Positions 8,419 to 18,215 of a DNA stretch of 64,000 nt are shown one piece after another. Numbering within the stretch: position 1 is the first letter of the stretch; every line of letters begins with the position of its first letter. The notes beneath the pieces are model-generated. The model had not been told where the DNA came from. It was given only the letters and a program-made list of their open reading frames with translations, and did not search any database. Both the position numbers and the translations under genes were made by a program. The stretch is from Paracoccus mutanolyticus (GTDB lineage Bacteria; Pseudomonadota; Alphaproteobacteria; Rhodobacterales; Rhodobacteraceae): positions 3,442,131-3,506,130 of the forward strand of contig NZ_CP030239.1 of the NCBI RefSeq assembly GCF_003285265.1, given 5' to 3'.

Positions 8419-9623
8419 ATGAAGACCATCAACGACCACCGCCACGGCGGGGGGCGGGCGCTGACGCTTGCCTTTCTGGCCGCCGTCATCGAGGGCTTCG
8501 ACCTGCAGGCCGCCGGCGTCGCCGTGCCCAAGCTGGCCCCCGCCTTCGGCCTGACGCCGCAGCAGATCGGGCTGTTCTTTTCCGCGGCCACCTTCGGGCT
8601 GATCTTCGGCGCGCTGGCCGGCGGCCGCATCGCCGACGCCTGGGGCCGCCGCACGGGGCTGGTGATCGCGCTGGTGGCCTTCGGCGTCTTTTCCATCGCC
8701 ACCGCCTATACGGCGACCTTCGAGCAGCTCGTCGTCATGCGCTTCCTGACCGGCGTGGGCCTGGGCGGGGCGCTGCCGAACCTGGTCAACATCGCCGCGG
8801 AATCCACCGATCCCGCCAATCGCGCAAGGCGGTCCGACATGATGCCGGCATCCCGCTGGTCGGCGCCATCGCCAGCGGCGTGTCGATGCTGGGCCTGCAC
8901 GGCGGCGACTGGCATTCGATCTTCCTGATCGGTGGCATCCTGCCGCTGATCCTGGTGCCCTTCGTGCATTTCCTGCTGCCGCCGCTGGCGGTGGTCAGGG
9001 CGCAGGTGAAATCGGCCGGGGGCGCGCTGTCGCAGGTCTTTGCGCCGGGCACGCTGGCGACCACGGCGGCGCTGTGGCTGTCGTTCTTCCTGGGGCTGCT
9101 GGTCGTCTATCTGCTGCTGAACTGGATGCCGCAGCTTCTGGTGTCGCGCGGGCTGGAACGGTCCGAGGCCTCGACCGTGCAGATCCTGTTCAACATCGGC
9201 GGCGTCATCGGCAGCCTGATCGGCGGGCGGATGCTGGATCGCGCCCGGCCCCTGGCGCCGGTGGCACTGTGCTTTGCCGCCGCCGCCGCGGCCCTTCTGA
9301 TGCTGGCGATGCTGCCCGCGAACCTGGCGCTGATGCTGCTGGGCGGTACGCTGGTCGGGGGCGCGATCCTGTGCGTACAGGCCATCCTCTATGGCATCGC
9401 GCCGCAATGCTATCCGTTCGAGATCCGCGGCACCGGCGTCGGCACCGCCGTCGCGGTCGGGCGGCTGGGGTCCATCGCCGGGCCGCTTCTGGCCGGGGCG
9501 CTGGTCACGGCGGGCTTCACGCCCTCGGACGTGATGATGGCACTGGTGCCGATCACGCTGGCCGCCGGCCTGACCACGGTGCTGCTGCTGATGCGCCGCC
9601 GCGCCGCGCCCGTTCCGGCCTGA
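8419..9623 (+). pseudogene. MFS aromatic acid:H+ symporter, MhpT-like, one frameshift
   Basis: Twelve hydrophobic segments and strong resemblance to MhpT, the 3-(3-hydroxyphenyl)propionate importer of the AAHS family: EGFDLQAAGVAVPKLAPAF at the N-terminus, GGRIADAWGRR in the loop between helices 2 and 3, GVGLGGALPNL, then IRGTGVGTAVAVGRLGSIAGP late in the protein. The frame is broken between about 8830 and 8855; the second part resumes with GIPLVGAIASGVSMLG. The start has a GGAGG site. Lying after marR in the ferulate block, it probably imports a hydroxycinnamate or its hydrogenated (phenylpropionate) form. Inner membrane. Confidence 0.85.
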
Positions 9624-9637
9624 GGGGAAAGGCCGTC

Positions 9638-10519
9638 ATGCTGGATCTGGCCGCGCTTCGCGCCATCGACTTTCACACCCATGCCGAAGAGCCCTGCGGC
9701 TGCCATGCCGATGATGGCTACGACGATCTGCAATCGGCCATGGCGCGCTATTTCCGCGCGCCATGGGCCCACCCGCCGACCATCGACCAGACCGCCGCGC
9801 ATTACCGGGCCCAGAACATCGCGGCGGTGATCTTTCCCGTCGATGCCGAGCGCGAGACCGGCTATCGCCGCTATGCCAACGAAGAGGTGGCCGAAGCCTG
9901 CGCCCGGCATTCGGACATCCTGATCCCCTTCGCCTCGATCGACCCGGCCCGCGGCCGCATGGGCGCGCGCGAAGCGCGGCGCCTGATCGCCGATCACGGC
10001 ATCCGCGGCTTCAAGTTCCACCCGACGATGCAGGGCTTCTATCCCAACGACCGCACGGCCTATCCGCTTTACGAGGCGATTGCCGAGGCGGGCCTGCCGG
10101 CGCTGTTCCACACCGGCCAGACCGGCGTGGGGGCCGGGATGCGCGGCGGCAACGGGATGCGGCTGAAATACTCGAACCCGATGCACCTGGACGACGTCGC
10201 GGTGGATTTTCCCGACATGCCCATCGTCCTGGCGCATCCGTCCTTCCCCTGGCAGGACGAGGCGCTGGCCGTCGCCACGCACAAGCCCAATGTCTGGATC
10301 GACCTGTCCGGCTGGCGGCCGAAGTATTTTCCGCCGATCCTGGTCCGCTATGCCGATACGCTGCTCAGGGATCGGGTGCTGTTCGGCTCGGACTGGCCGA
10401 TGATCGCCCCCGAACTCTGGCTCGAGGAATTCGAGGCTTTGCCGATAAAGCCTGAAAATCGGCCAGGAATTCTGAAAGGCAATGCCGCCCGCCTGCTCGG
10501 GCTCAAGGAGATGCGATGA
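9638..10519 (+). CDS. Amidohydrolase-2 family metal hydrolase/decarboxylase
   Basis: 293 residues. DFHTHAEE near the N-terminus (metal ligands H-x-H), FKFHPTMQGF in the middle, LAHPSFPW and the late FGSDWPM (catalytic aspartate) follow the amidohydrolase_2 (ACMSD/gamma-resorcylate decarboxylase-like) pattern. The start is preceded by GAGGGGAAAGG, and its stop overlaps the next start (ATGA), so it is coupled to the acyl-CoA dehydrogenase. In an aromatic-acid block it may decarboxylate or hydrolyse a ring-derived intermediate. The exact reaction cannot be told, and this gene is not part of the textbook ferulate pathway. Confidence 0.75.
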   Translation: MLDLAALRAIDFHTHAEEPCGCHADDGYDDLQSAMARYFRAPWAHPPTIDQTAAHYRAQNIAAVIFPVDAERETGYRRYANEEVAEACARHSDILIPFASIDPARGRMGAREARRLIADHGIRGFKFHPTMQGFYPNDRTAYPLYEAIAEAGLPALFHTGQTGVGAGMRGGNGMRLKYSNPMHLDDVAVDFPDMPIVLAHPSFPWQDEALAVATHKPNVWIDLSGWRPKYFPPILVRYADTLLRDRVLFGSDWPMIAPELWLEEFEALPIKPENRPGILKGNAARLLGLKEMR

Positions 10520-12098
10520 CACCGTTCCAGGCCCCGGTCGAGGATATCCTGTTTTCCCTGGAGGTGGCCGGCGCCGCACGCCTGCCCGACTGGGACGCGG
10601 ATCTGGTGCGCGAGGTCGTGACCCAGTTCGCCCGCTTCGCCGAAGGCGCCATCGCTCCCGCCGACGAGCCCGGCGACCGGCAGGGCTGCACCCTGGTCGG
10701 CGGCCGGGTGCGGATGCCCGACGGCATGATCCCGGCCTATCGCGCCTTCGTGGAACAGGGCTGGCACGCGCTGGCTTTGCCCGAAGCCGCCGGGGGGCAG
10801 GCCATGCCCGGTCCGGTGCTGGCCGCGACCAGCGAAATCTTTGCCGGCGCCAGCCACGCGCTGCAGATGGTCACGGCGCTGGTCCCCGGCGCGGCCCGCA
10901 CCATCGGCCATTTCGGCACGCCCGGGCAGCAGGAGCACTGGCTGCCTCGGCTCGGTTCGGGCGAATGGCTGGCGACCATGGCACTGACCGAGGCCGGGGC
11001 CGGATCGGACCTGTCGGGCATCCGCTGCCGCGCGCGCCGCGACGGCAAGGGCTGGCGGGTCGAGGGCGAAAAGATCTTCATCTCGGGCGGCGACCAGGAC
11101 CTGACCCCCCGCATCCTGCACCTGGTGCTGGCGCGCACCGGCGAGGCCGGCAGTGGCACGCGCGGGTTGTCCCTGTTCCTTGTCCCCTCGCATGACGAAG
11201 CCGGCGCCCGCGCCCCGATCAGTGTCACCCGGATCGAGGAGAAGCTGGGCCTGCATGCCTCGCCCACCTGCGCAGATGCTTTACGGACTGCGCTCCGGCC
11301 GAGCTGCTGGGCGCCGAGGGCGATGGGCTGCGCGCCATGTTCACCATGATGAATCACGCCCGCCTGGACGTGGGCCTGCAGGGCGTGGCCCATGCCGCGC
11401 GCGCCGGCCATATCGCCCGCGCCTATGCCGAAACCCGGCGGCAGGGCCGCGCGCCCGGCGGCGATGGCCCGGCGCCGATCGCCGCCCATGCCGATGTGCG
11501 CCGCATGCTGGACCGGGCCGAGGCGCTGGCCATCGGCACCCGTGCGCTGTGCCACCTTGCGGCGGTGACGCTGGAGGCCGGAAACGATCCCGCGCTGGTC
11601 GAGATGCTGACGCCGATCTGCAAATGGGCGGGCACCCGCGCCGGGATCGAGGCCGCGGACCTCGGCATCCAGATCCTGGGGGGTTACGGCTATCTGCGCG
11701 AATACCGCGTCGAACAGGTCTGGCGCGATGCCCGCGTCACCGCGATCTACGAGGGCGCGAATGGCATCCAGGCCCAGACGCTGGCGACGCGCCTGCTGCG
11801 CCTGCCCGGTGCCGCCGATGCCTTCGCCGCCTTCCTGACCGATCCGCAGGTGGCGGCGATCTGGCAGCGGGCGCGGGCGCAGGTCGCGGCCGCAGCCGAC
11901 CCTTCGCCCGCGGCGCATGATTTCATGGCCCTGACGGTCGAGGCGGCGCTGGCGACGATCTGGCAGCGGCTTGACGATGCCGCGGACCGCGCGCCCGATC
12001 CCCGGCGGCTGCGGGCGCTGGCCCGGCGCGAGGCGGCGCAGCGCCCGGCCCGGCTGCGCTATCATGCCGAGATGCTTGCGGCGATGGATGCGCCCTGA
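10516..12098 (+). pseudogene. Acyl-CoA dehydrogenase with long C-terminal domain, one frameshift
   Basis: About 527 residues when the frame is repaired, longer than ordinary acyl-CoA dehydrogenases and like the subgroup with an extra C-terminal domain (DmdC/AidB-related). MALTEAGAGSDLSGIRCRA is the FAD/substrate-binding motif and YGYLREYRVEQVWRDARVTAIYEGANGIQ the C-terminal motif. The glutamate in YEGANG occupies the catalytic-base position of this subgroup. The frame breaks near 11275-11290 and resumes FTDCAPAELLGAEGDG. It is translationally coupled to the amidohydrolase. In this block it could desaturate a phenylpropanoyl-CoA to the cinnamoyl-CoA used by Ech; that is inference. Confidence 0.78.
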
Positions 12099-12180
12099 CG
12101 CCCTTCGGCTTTTGCACGAGCCACGGGCAAAACCGGCAGATGGTCCAGCGCCTTGCGCATTGACAGACCCGCCCCGAAAG

Positions 12181-12195
12181 GAACAAAAGAAGAAC
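12181..12195. promoter_or_regulatory. SOS (LexA) box upstream of imuA
   Basis: GAAC-AAAAGAA-GAAC is an exact match to the alphaproteobacterial LexA direct repeat GAAC-N7-GAAC. It lies 37 bases before the imuA start, the expected place for DNA-damage control of the imuA-imuB-dnaE2 cassette. Confidence 0.9.
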
Positions 12196-12232
12196 ATATC
12201 CGTTTCTTCCGAGTCCCTGGAGCCTGCCTTCC

Positions 12233-12966
12233 ATGCCCGCCCGCCCGGTCCGTCCCGCCCTTGCCGCCCTGCATGCGCGGATCGCCCTGATCGAGGGTGA
12301 CGGCGGGCCGGCGCGGGGATCCCTGCCCTTCGGCGTCCCCGACCTGGACCGCCGCCTGCCCTCGGGCGGGCTGGCGCTTGGCTGCCTGCACGAGGTGGCG
12401 GGCGGCGGCAAGGATGCCGCCTATGGCGCGGCGGCGGCCTGCTTTGCCGCCGGCATTGCGGCGCGGCTGCCGGGGCAGGTCTTGTGGTGCGTGACGCAGG
12501 CCGACCTGTTCGCGCCCGGGCTGGAACAGGCGGGCCTGGCCCCAGACCGGGTGATCCATGTCGAGGCCGGCGACGACAAGGCGCTTTTGTCCTGCATGGA
12601 GGAGGGCCTGCGGCATGGCGGGTTGGCCGCGGTCGTGGCCGAGGTGGCGCGGCTTTCGATGACCGCCTCGCGCCGGCTGCATCTTGCGGCCAGGGCGACC
12701 GGCACCCTGGGCCTCGCCCTGCGGCGCTGGCGGCGGCAGGCGGATGCGGCCGATTTCGGCCAGCCCACGGCGGCGATGACGCGCTGGCGGGTGTCGGTCC
12801 TGCCCTCGGCCCCCTGCCGGTGCCGGGCGTCGCCCGGCCGCGCTGGCGGGTCGAGCTGATCCGGGCGCGGGCCGGCGAGCCATTCACGATCGAACTGGAG
12901 GCATGCGATGGCACGGGTCATCTCGGTCTTCCTGCCGATGTGGCCGATCGATCGGCGCGGCGGCAG
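12233..12966 (+). pseudogene. imuA: ImuA (SOS mutagenesis RecA-like protein), one frameshift
   Basis: The N-terminal part reads FGVPDLDRRLPSGGLALGCLHEVAGGGKDAA, the ImuA counterpart of a RecA-type ATP site, followed by QVLWCVTQADLFAPGLEQAGL and VARLSMTASRRLHLAARATGTLGLALRR. At about 12815 one C is missing from a C run; the corrected frame gives RPRWRVELIRARAGEPFTIELEACDGTGHLGLPADVADRS, the family C-terminus. The true stop is not visible because the next gene overlaps and is itself shifted, so the end is approximate. ImuA works with ImuB and DnaE2 in damage-induced translesion synthesis. It follows an SOS box. Confidence 0.85.
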
Positions 12967-14412
12967 GCGGGCGGCGCGCGTCCGTCCTCTAAGGCGCCGC
13001 TGGTCCTGGCGGGGCGGACCGGCAACCGCCGGCTGATCACCGCCGCCGACGCCGCGGCGCAACGCCTGGGGTTGCGGCCCGGCATGCCGGTCAGCAAGGC
13101 GCAGGCCATGGTGCCGGAACTGCAGATCCTGCCCGCCGACCCGGCCGCCGATGCCGAAAGCCTTGAGCGCCTGGCGCTGTGGGTTCTGGAACGCTTTTCG
13201 CCCATCGTCGCGGTCGATCCGCCCGATGGGATCGTGATCGATTCGACCGGCGCCGACCACCTGCATGGCGGCGAGGCGGCGATGCTGGAGGCGCTGGTCG
13301 GCCGCTGGCGATGTCGGGCCTGGCCGCGCGGGCCGCCGTCGCCGGCAGCTGGGGCGCAGCCCATGCCCTGGCCCGGCATCGGGCGGATCCGGTCAGCCTG
13401 GCCCAGCCGGGGACGGAAAAGGCGCTGCTGGCCCCCCTGCCCCTGTCCGCGCTGCGGCTTTCCCCGGCCACGCTTGGGGGGTTGCACGCCCTGGGCTTTG
13501 CCTGCGTGGGCGATCTTCTGCGGCAGCCGCGTGCGCCGCTGACGCGCCGCTTCGGCCCGGAACCGTGCCGCCGCCTCGACCAGGCCCTGGGCCATGCCCC
13601 CGAGCCCATCGAGCCGCTGCGTCTCGAGGGACTGGTCGAGGTGCGCCGCAGCTTCGCCGAACCCATCGCCGCGCCCGAACCTCGCCCGCCATACGGCAAG
13701 CTGGTGGCGTAGATTTCAGAACCGAGAGAATAGGGAAAGCTGTGGGAAAAGCCGCCAATGAAGCCATTGTGAATGATGATATCGTCCAGACCGTCCGCGT
13801 TGATGTCCGCTGCAGCGCGACCCCCGCCGCCTGACGCGGCTGCTGTGTGACAGGATCGAGACCATCGCGCCGGGCTATGGCATCGAGATCATGGCGCTGG
13901 CCGTCCCCATCGCCGAGCCGCTGGCGCCGCGCCAGACCGACACGCTGGAACCCGCCGCGCCCGACCTCTCGGGCCTGATCGACGTTCTGGCGAACCGTGT
14001 CGGCGCGCAGGCCGTCTATCGCCTGGCCCCGGTCGCCAGCGACGTGCCGGAACGCTCGGTCACCCGCATCGCGCCGCATTGCCGATCCGCGTCGCGGCGC
14101 TGCGCTCTCGGATCGCTACGCTCGAGGGCGGTGCTGCCGCGCCCCGAACCGATCGAGACCCTGGCGCTCTTGCCCGACCACCCGCCGGCCTGGATCGCCT
14201 GGCGCGGCGTCCGCCGCCGGGTCCGCCGCGCCGACGGGCCGGAGCGCGTCTTTGGCGAATGGTGGAAGCGCGACACCGAGACGCATGCGGTGCGTGACTA
14301 TTTCCGCGTCGAGGACGAGGCCGGCGCGCGCTTCTGGATCTTTCGCGCCGGCGATGGCGAACATCCCGACACCGGCAGCCACCGCTGGTTCCTGCACGGG
14401 ATCTTCGGATGA
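12908..14412 (+). pseudogene. imuB: ImuB (inactive Y-family polymerase homologue), multiple frame breaks and an internal foreign segment
   Basis: Starts MARVISVFLPMWPIDR, the ImuB N-terminus, overlapping the end of imuA. It shifts frame near 12960 to AGRTGNRRLITAADAAAQRLGL, with ERFSPIVAVDPPDGIVIDSTG (Y-family palm). It shifts again near 13310 and gives LSALRLSPATLGGLHALGFACVGDLLR and LTRRFGPEPCRRLDQALG. After GKLVA (13709) about 107 bases are unrelated to ImuB; from 13816 the gene resumes RDPRRLTRLLCDRIETIAPGYGIEIMAL and ends with [11 protein letters not shown] and WFLHGIFG, the usual C-terminus. The stop overlaps the dnaE2 start. ImuB bridges the beta clamp and DnaE2. Confidence 0.85.
13709..13815 (-). 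other. Foreign segment inside imuB, antisense FG-GAP-like coding piece
   Basis: Roughly half GC in a region near 70 percent. It replaces the roughly equal length of ImuB expected between GKLVA and RDPRRL. On the reverse strand it reads ADINADGLDDIII-HNGF, matching the D-x-N-x-D-G-x-x-D calcium loop of FG-GAP/VCBS repeats, then continues SHSFPYSLGSEIYATSL without a stop. No such gene lies nearby. This could be a chimeric consensus or a real templated insertion. Confidence 0.55.
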
Positions 14413-17400
14413 CCCGCTATGCCGAACTGCAGGTGACCTCGCCGTTCTCGTTCCTGCGCGGCGCGTCCTCGGCCGAGGCGCTGTTCGCGACCGCCGCGGC
14501 TTTGGGCATCGAGGCGCTGGCCGTCACCGACCGCAATTCGCTGGCCGGCATCGTCCGGGCCTGGCAGGCGGCAAAGGACACCGGGGTGCGGCTGATCGTC
14601 GGCTGTCGCCTGGACCTGGCCTGCGGCATGGCGCTGCTGGTCTATCCGACCGACCGGGCCGCCTATGCGCGGCTCTGCCGGCTGCTGACCCTGGGCAAGT
14701 CCCGCGCGGGCAAGGGCAAGTGCCAGCTGGACTGGTCCGATCTGGCGGATTACGCCGAAGGGCTGATCGCCGTGCTGGTCCCGGACCTTGCCGCGACACC
14801 TGCGCGCTGCGCCTGCGCCGGCTGCGCGATCTTTTCGGCGAGCGCGCCTATCTGGCGCTGACCCTGCGCCGGCGGCCGAACGACCAGCTGCGGCTGTGGG
14901 AACTGTCGCAGCTCGCGCAGCGCTTCGGCGTGCCCACGGTGGTCACGAACGACGTGCTTTATCACGACCCCTCGCGGCGCATCCTGCAGGATGTGGTCAC
15001 CGCCATCCGCCACACCGTGACCGTCGACGCCCTGGGGTTCCGCCGTGAGCGCCATGCCGACCGCTACCTGAAGCCGCCCGAGGAGATGGCGCGGCTTTTC
15101 GCCCGCTGGCCCGAGGCGCTGGCCCGCACCGCCGAGATCATGGACCGCTGCCGGTTTTCGCTGGACGAGCTCTGCTATCAATACCCCGAGGAGCGCGACG
15201 ACCCCGACCTGACCCCGCAGGAAACGCTGGCAAAGCTGACCTGGGAGGGTGCGGCCGAGCGCTATCCCCAGGGCGTTCCCGAGGAGGTGACATCCGCGCT
15301 CGATCACGAACTCGCCCTGATCGAAAAGCTCGAATATGCGCCCTATTTCCTGACCGTGCACAGCATCGTGCGCTACGCCCGGTCGCAAGGCATCCTGTGC
15401 CAGGGCCGGGGCTCGGCCGCCAACTCTGCGGTCTGCTATGTGCTGGGCATCACCGCGATCCCTCCCAGCGAAAGGCTGCTGTTCGAACGCTTCATCAGCG
15501 CGGAACGGCACGAGCCCCCCGACATCGACGTGGACTTCGAACACGAGCGGCGCGAGGAGGTGATCCAGTGGGTCTATAAGCATTACGGCCGCGACCGCGC
15601 CGCGCTGGCCGCGACCGTGATCCGCTACCGCGCCAAGGGGGCCTTGCGCGACGTGGGCAAGGCCATGGGCCTGCCCGAGGATCTGATCCAGACGCTTTCC
15701 GGCCAGGTGGGCCGCTGGAGCGACGGCCTGACCGATCAGGACCTGCGCGACCTGAACCTGAACCCGCAGGACCGCCGGCTGCGGCTGACGCTGGCGCTTG
15801 CCGCGCAGCTGCGCGGCGTGCCGCGCCACCTGAGCCAGCACCCCGGCGGCTTCGTGCTGACCGAAGCCCGACTGGACGACCTGGTGCCCATCGAGCCTGC
15901 GGCGATGGAGGACCGCCAGATCATCGAATGGGACAAGGACGACATCGACGCGCTGCGCTTCATGAAGGTCGACGTGCTGGCGCTGGGGATGCTGAGCTGC
16001 CTGCGCAAGGCCCTGGATCCTGCTGGCCGACCACAAGGGGCTGCGCCTTGACCTGACGCGCATCCCGCAGGACGACAATCCCACCTATGACATGATCTGC
16101 CGGGCCGACACGCTGGGCACCTTCCAGATCGAGAGCCGGGCCCAGATGTCCATGCTGCCGCGCCTGAAGCCGCGCAAGCTGCGCGACCTGACCATCCAGG
16201 TCGCCATCGTGCGCCCCGGCCCGATCCAGGGCGACATGGTCCACCCCTATCTGCGCCGCCGCGCCGGGCATGAGGCGGTGGACTATCCCACGCCGGAACT
16301 CGAGAAGGTGCTGGGCAAGACGCTCGGCGTGCCGCTGTTCCAGGAGCAGGCCATGCGCGTCGCCATCGACTGCGCGGGCTTCACCCCGGGCGAGGCCGAT
16401 CAGCTGCGCAAGTCGATGGCGACCTTCAAGACCACCGGCGGCGTCAGCGCCTTTCGCGACAAGCTGATCGAAGGCATGGTCGCCAAGAAGTATGACCGGG
16501 ATTTCGCCAAGCGTATCTTTCGCCAGCTGGAAGGCTTCGGCAGCTACGGCTTTCCCGAAAGCCACGCGGCAAGCTTTGCGCTGCTGGCCTATGCCTCGGC
16601 CTGGGTGAAATGCCACCACCCCGATGCCTTCTGCGCGGCGCTGCTGAACGCCAGCCGATGGGGTTCTATGCACCCGCCCAGATCGTCCGCGACGCCCAGG
16701 CGCATGGCGTCGAGATCCGGCCCATCTGCGTCAACGCCTCGCGCTGGGACTGCACATTGGAGCCGACCGGCCGGCCCGAGGGTCAGGGGTCCCGCTTCGC
16801 CGTCCGCCTGGGGCTGCGGCTGGTCAAGGGCCTTGCCAATGCCCATGCCGCCGCCATCGTCGCCGCGCGCGAAACCCCCTTCACCTCGGTCGAGGACCTG
16901 TGGCGCCGTGCCGACGTGCCGCGCGCGTGCCTTGCCCGCATCGCCGAGGCCGACGGCTTCCGTCCCGCCCTCGGCCTCGCCCGCCGTGAGGCGCTTTGGG
17001 CGATCAAGGGGCTGCCCGAGACCGAACTGCCGCTGTTCGCGGCCGCAGAGGCGCGCGAGGCGGCCGAACCGGACGTCCTGCTGCGCCCGATGCGCGCCGG
17101 CCGGGAGGTGGTCGAGGATTATTGCCATACCGGGCTTACGCTGCGCCGCCATCCGGTGGCCTTCCTGCGTGAAGATCTTGCCCGCCGCCGCATCGTGACC
17201 TGCGCCGAGGCCATGGCCAGCCCCGACCGCTCCTGGCGCACGGTCGCGGGTCTGGTGCTGGTCCGCCAGCGCCCCGGCTCGGCCAAGGGGGTGATGTTCA
17301 TCACGCTGGAGGACGAGACCGGCATCGCCAACCTGGTGGTCTGGGAGAAGGTCTTCGAGGCGCACCGCCGGATCGTCCTGTCGGCAGGCATGATCGCGGT

Positions 17401-17644
17401 CACGGGCCGCATCCAGCGCGAGGGCGAGGTCGTGCATTTCGTCGTCCACCGGATCGCCGATTTGTCGCAGGATCTGGCCAGCATCGGCGCTCGCGGCGCC
17501 TTTCCCCTGCCCCACGGCCGCGGCGACGCGTTCCGCCATGCCAGCGAGGCGCCCGACCCGCGCGGTCCTGCCCCCCTGCGGCACGGGGACGCCCACGACC
17601 CGCCTTCCGATGGCATCAGGGTGAGAGGGCGGGATTTCCGGTAA
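14409..17644 (+). pseudogene. dnaE2: DnaE2, error-prone DNA polymerase III alpha homologue, three frameshifts
   Basis: Full-length (about 1,080 residues) if repaired. It begins [25 protein letters not shown] (PHP domain). It breaks near 14800 and continues through the polymerase core with [19 protein letters not shown] and [19 protein letters not shown] (the two catalytic aspartates). It breaks near 16015 and continues [23 protein letters not shown] and [19 protein letters not shown]. It breaks near 16655 and continues to an OB fold (GVMFITLEDETGIANLVVW). It is the translesion polymerase of the imuA-imuB-dnaE2 SOS cassette and its ATG overlaps the imuB stop. The breaks fall at G/C runs, so the gene may be intact in the cell. 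Confidence 0.9.
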
Positions 17645-17800
17645 GCGGTCCTGGTTTCCCGAACCGGATACCGCCGCCAAAGGCCCCGAGAGGGGCACTT
17701 CCCAGCCGAAAGGCGACGCATCGGCAAGGTTTCCGGGCATGGCCTCTCTGCCGGACACCCCCGGGGTTGGGCACGGGGCCGATATGGTGAAGGTTTTCCG

Positions 17801-18153
17801 ATGCGGGCGGTGGCATGAGGGTGGCGCCTGATGATGGACGGCCCGCGTTGGAAAGCCTTCACCGATATGGAACTGGCTGTTCACCGGGGCCTCGGCCCAT
17901 CTGACCTGCATGGCCGATCCCTGCCTGATCCATTTCATCGGCAAGGCCAAGCCCTTCGCTCGGCCGCTCGGCCGGCATCGTGCCGATGCGCATTTCGCGA
18001 TGCGGCGCAGGGCACCGCGCCCGAGCAGCGCCATTGGCCGGATGCAGGACACCTTCGCCGGGCGCTTTCCGGCAATGGTGGGCGGCGGGGCCCGTGCTGC
18101 GCTACCTCGGGCGCTTTCCCGACCCCTACACGATGCTGGATCCCCGGGCCTGA
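17801..18153 (+). pseudogene. Remnant of a glycosyltransferase (GT8-like C-terminal part)
   Basis: Across frames this stretch reads WNWLFTGASAHL, then DPCLIHFIGKAKPF, and ends GPVLRYLGRFPDPYTMLDP followed by TGA. The order NW, HL and LIHFIG-x-x-KP is that of the C-terminus of family 8 glycosyltransferases that use nucleotide-sugar donors. No N-terminal half (DxD motif) is found upstream, where 17645-17800 holds nothing recognisable. The frame breaks at least twice. It is either a truncated relic or a gene lost to a deletion when dnaE2 was joined here. The family call is moderate. Confidence 0.42.
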
Positions 18154-18162
18154 TGCGCGGCG

Positions 18163-18190
18163 GGCGGCCGTCCCGCTTGGAACGGCCGCC
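18163..18190. terminator. Bidirectional hairpin between glycosyltransferase remnant and glycerate kinase
   Basis: GGCGGCCGT and its perfect complement, 9-base stem with a 10-base loop, lie between the convergent ends of the two genes. No T run follows on either strand, but position and stability suit a shared terminator. Confidence 0.5.
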
Positions 18191-18198
18191 TTGCCGGG

Positions 18199-18215
18199 CC
18201 CGGGTCGAACCCGGG
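18199..18215. repeat. Perfect 7-base inverted repeat
   Basis: CCCGGGT-CGA-ACCCGGG, next to the preceding hairpin. The GGGTTCGACCC look recalls a tRNA T arm, but no tRNA fold surrounds it. Probably part of the terminator structure. Confidence 0.45.

Noticed and set aside
14080..14145. Another foreign segment near the ImuB C-terminus
   Set aside because: The stretch [20 protein letters not shown] is poorly conserved, but frame and GC are normal and no donor can be recognised; this part of ImuB is variable anyway.
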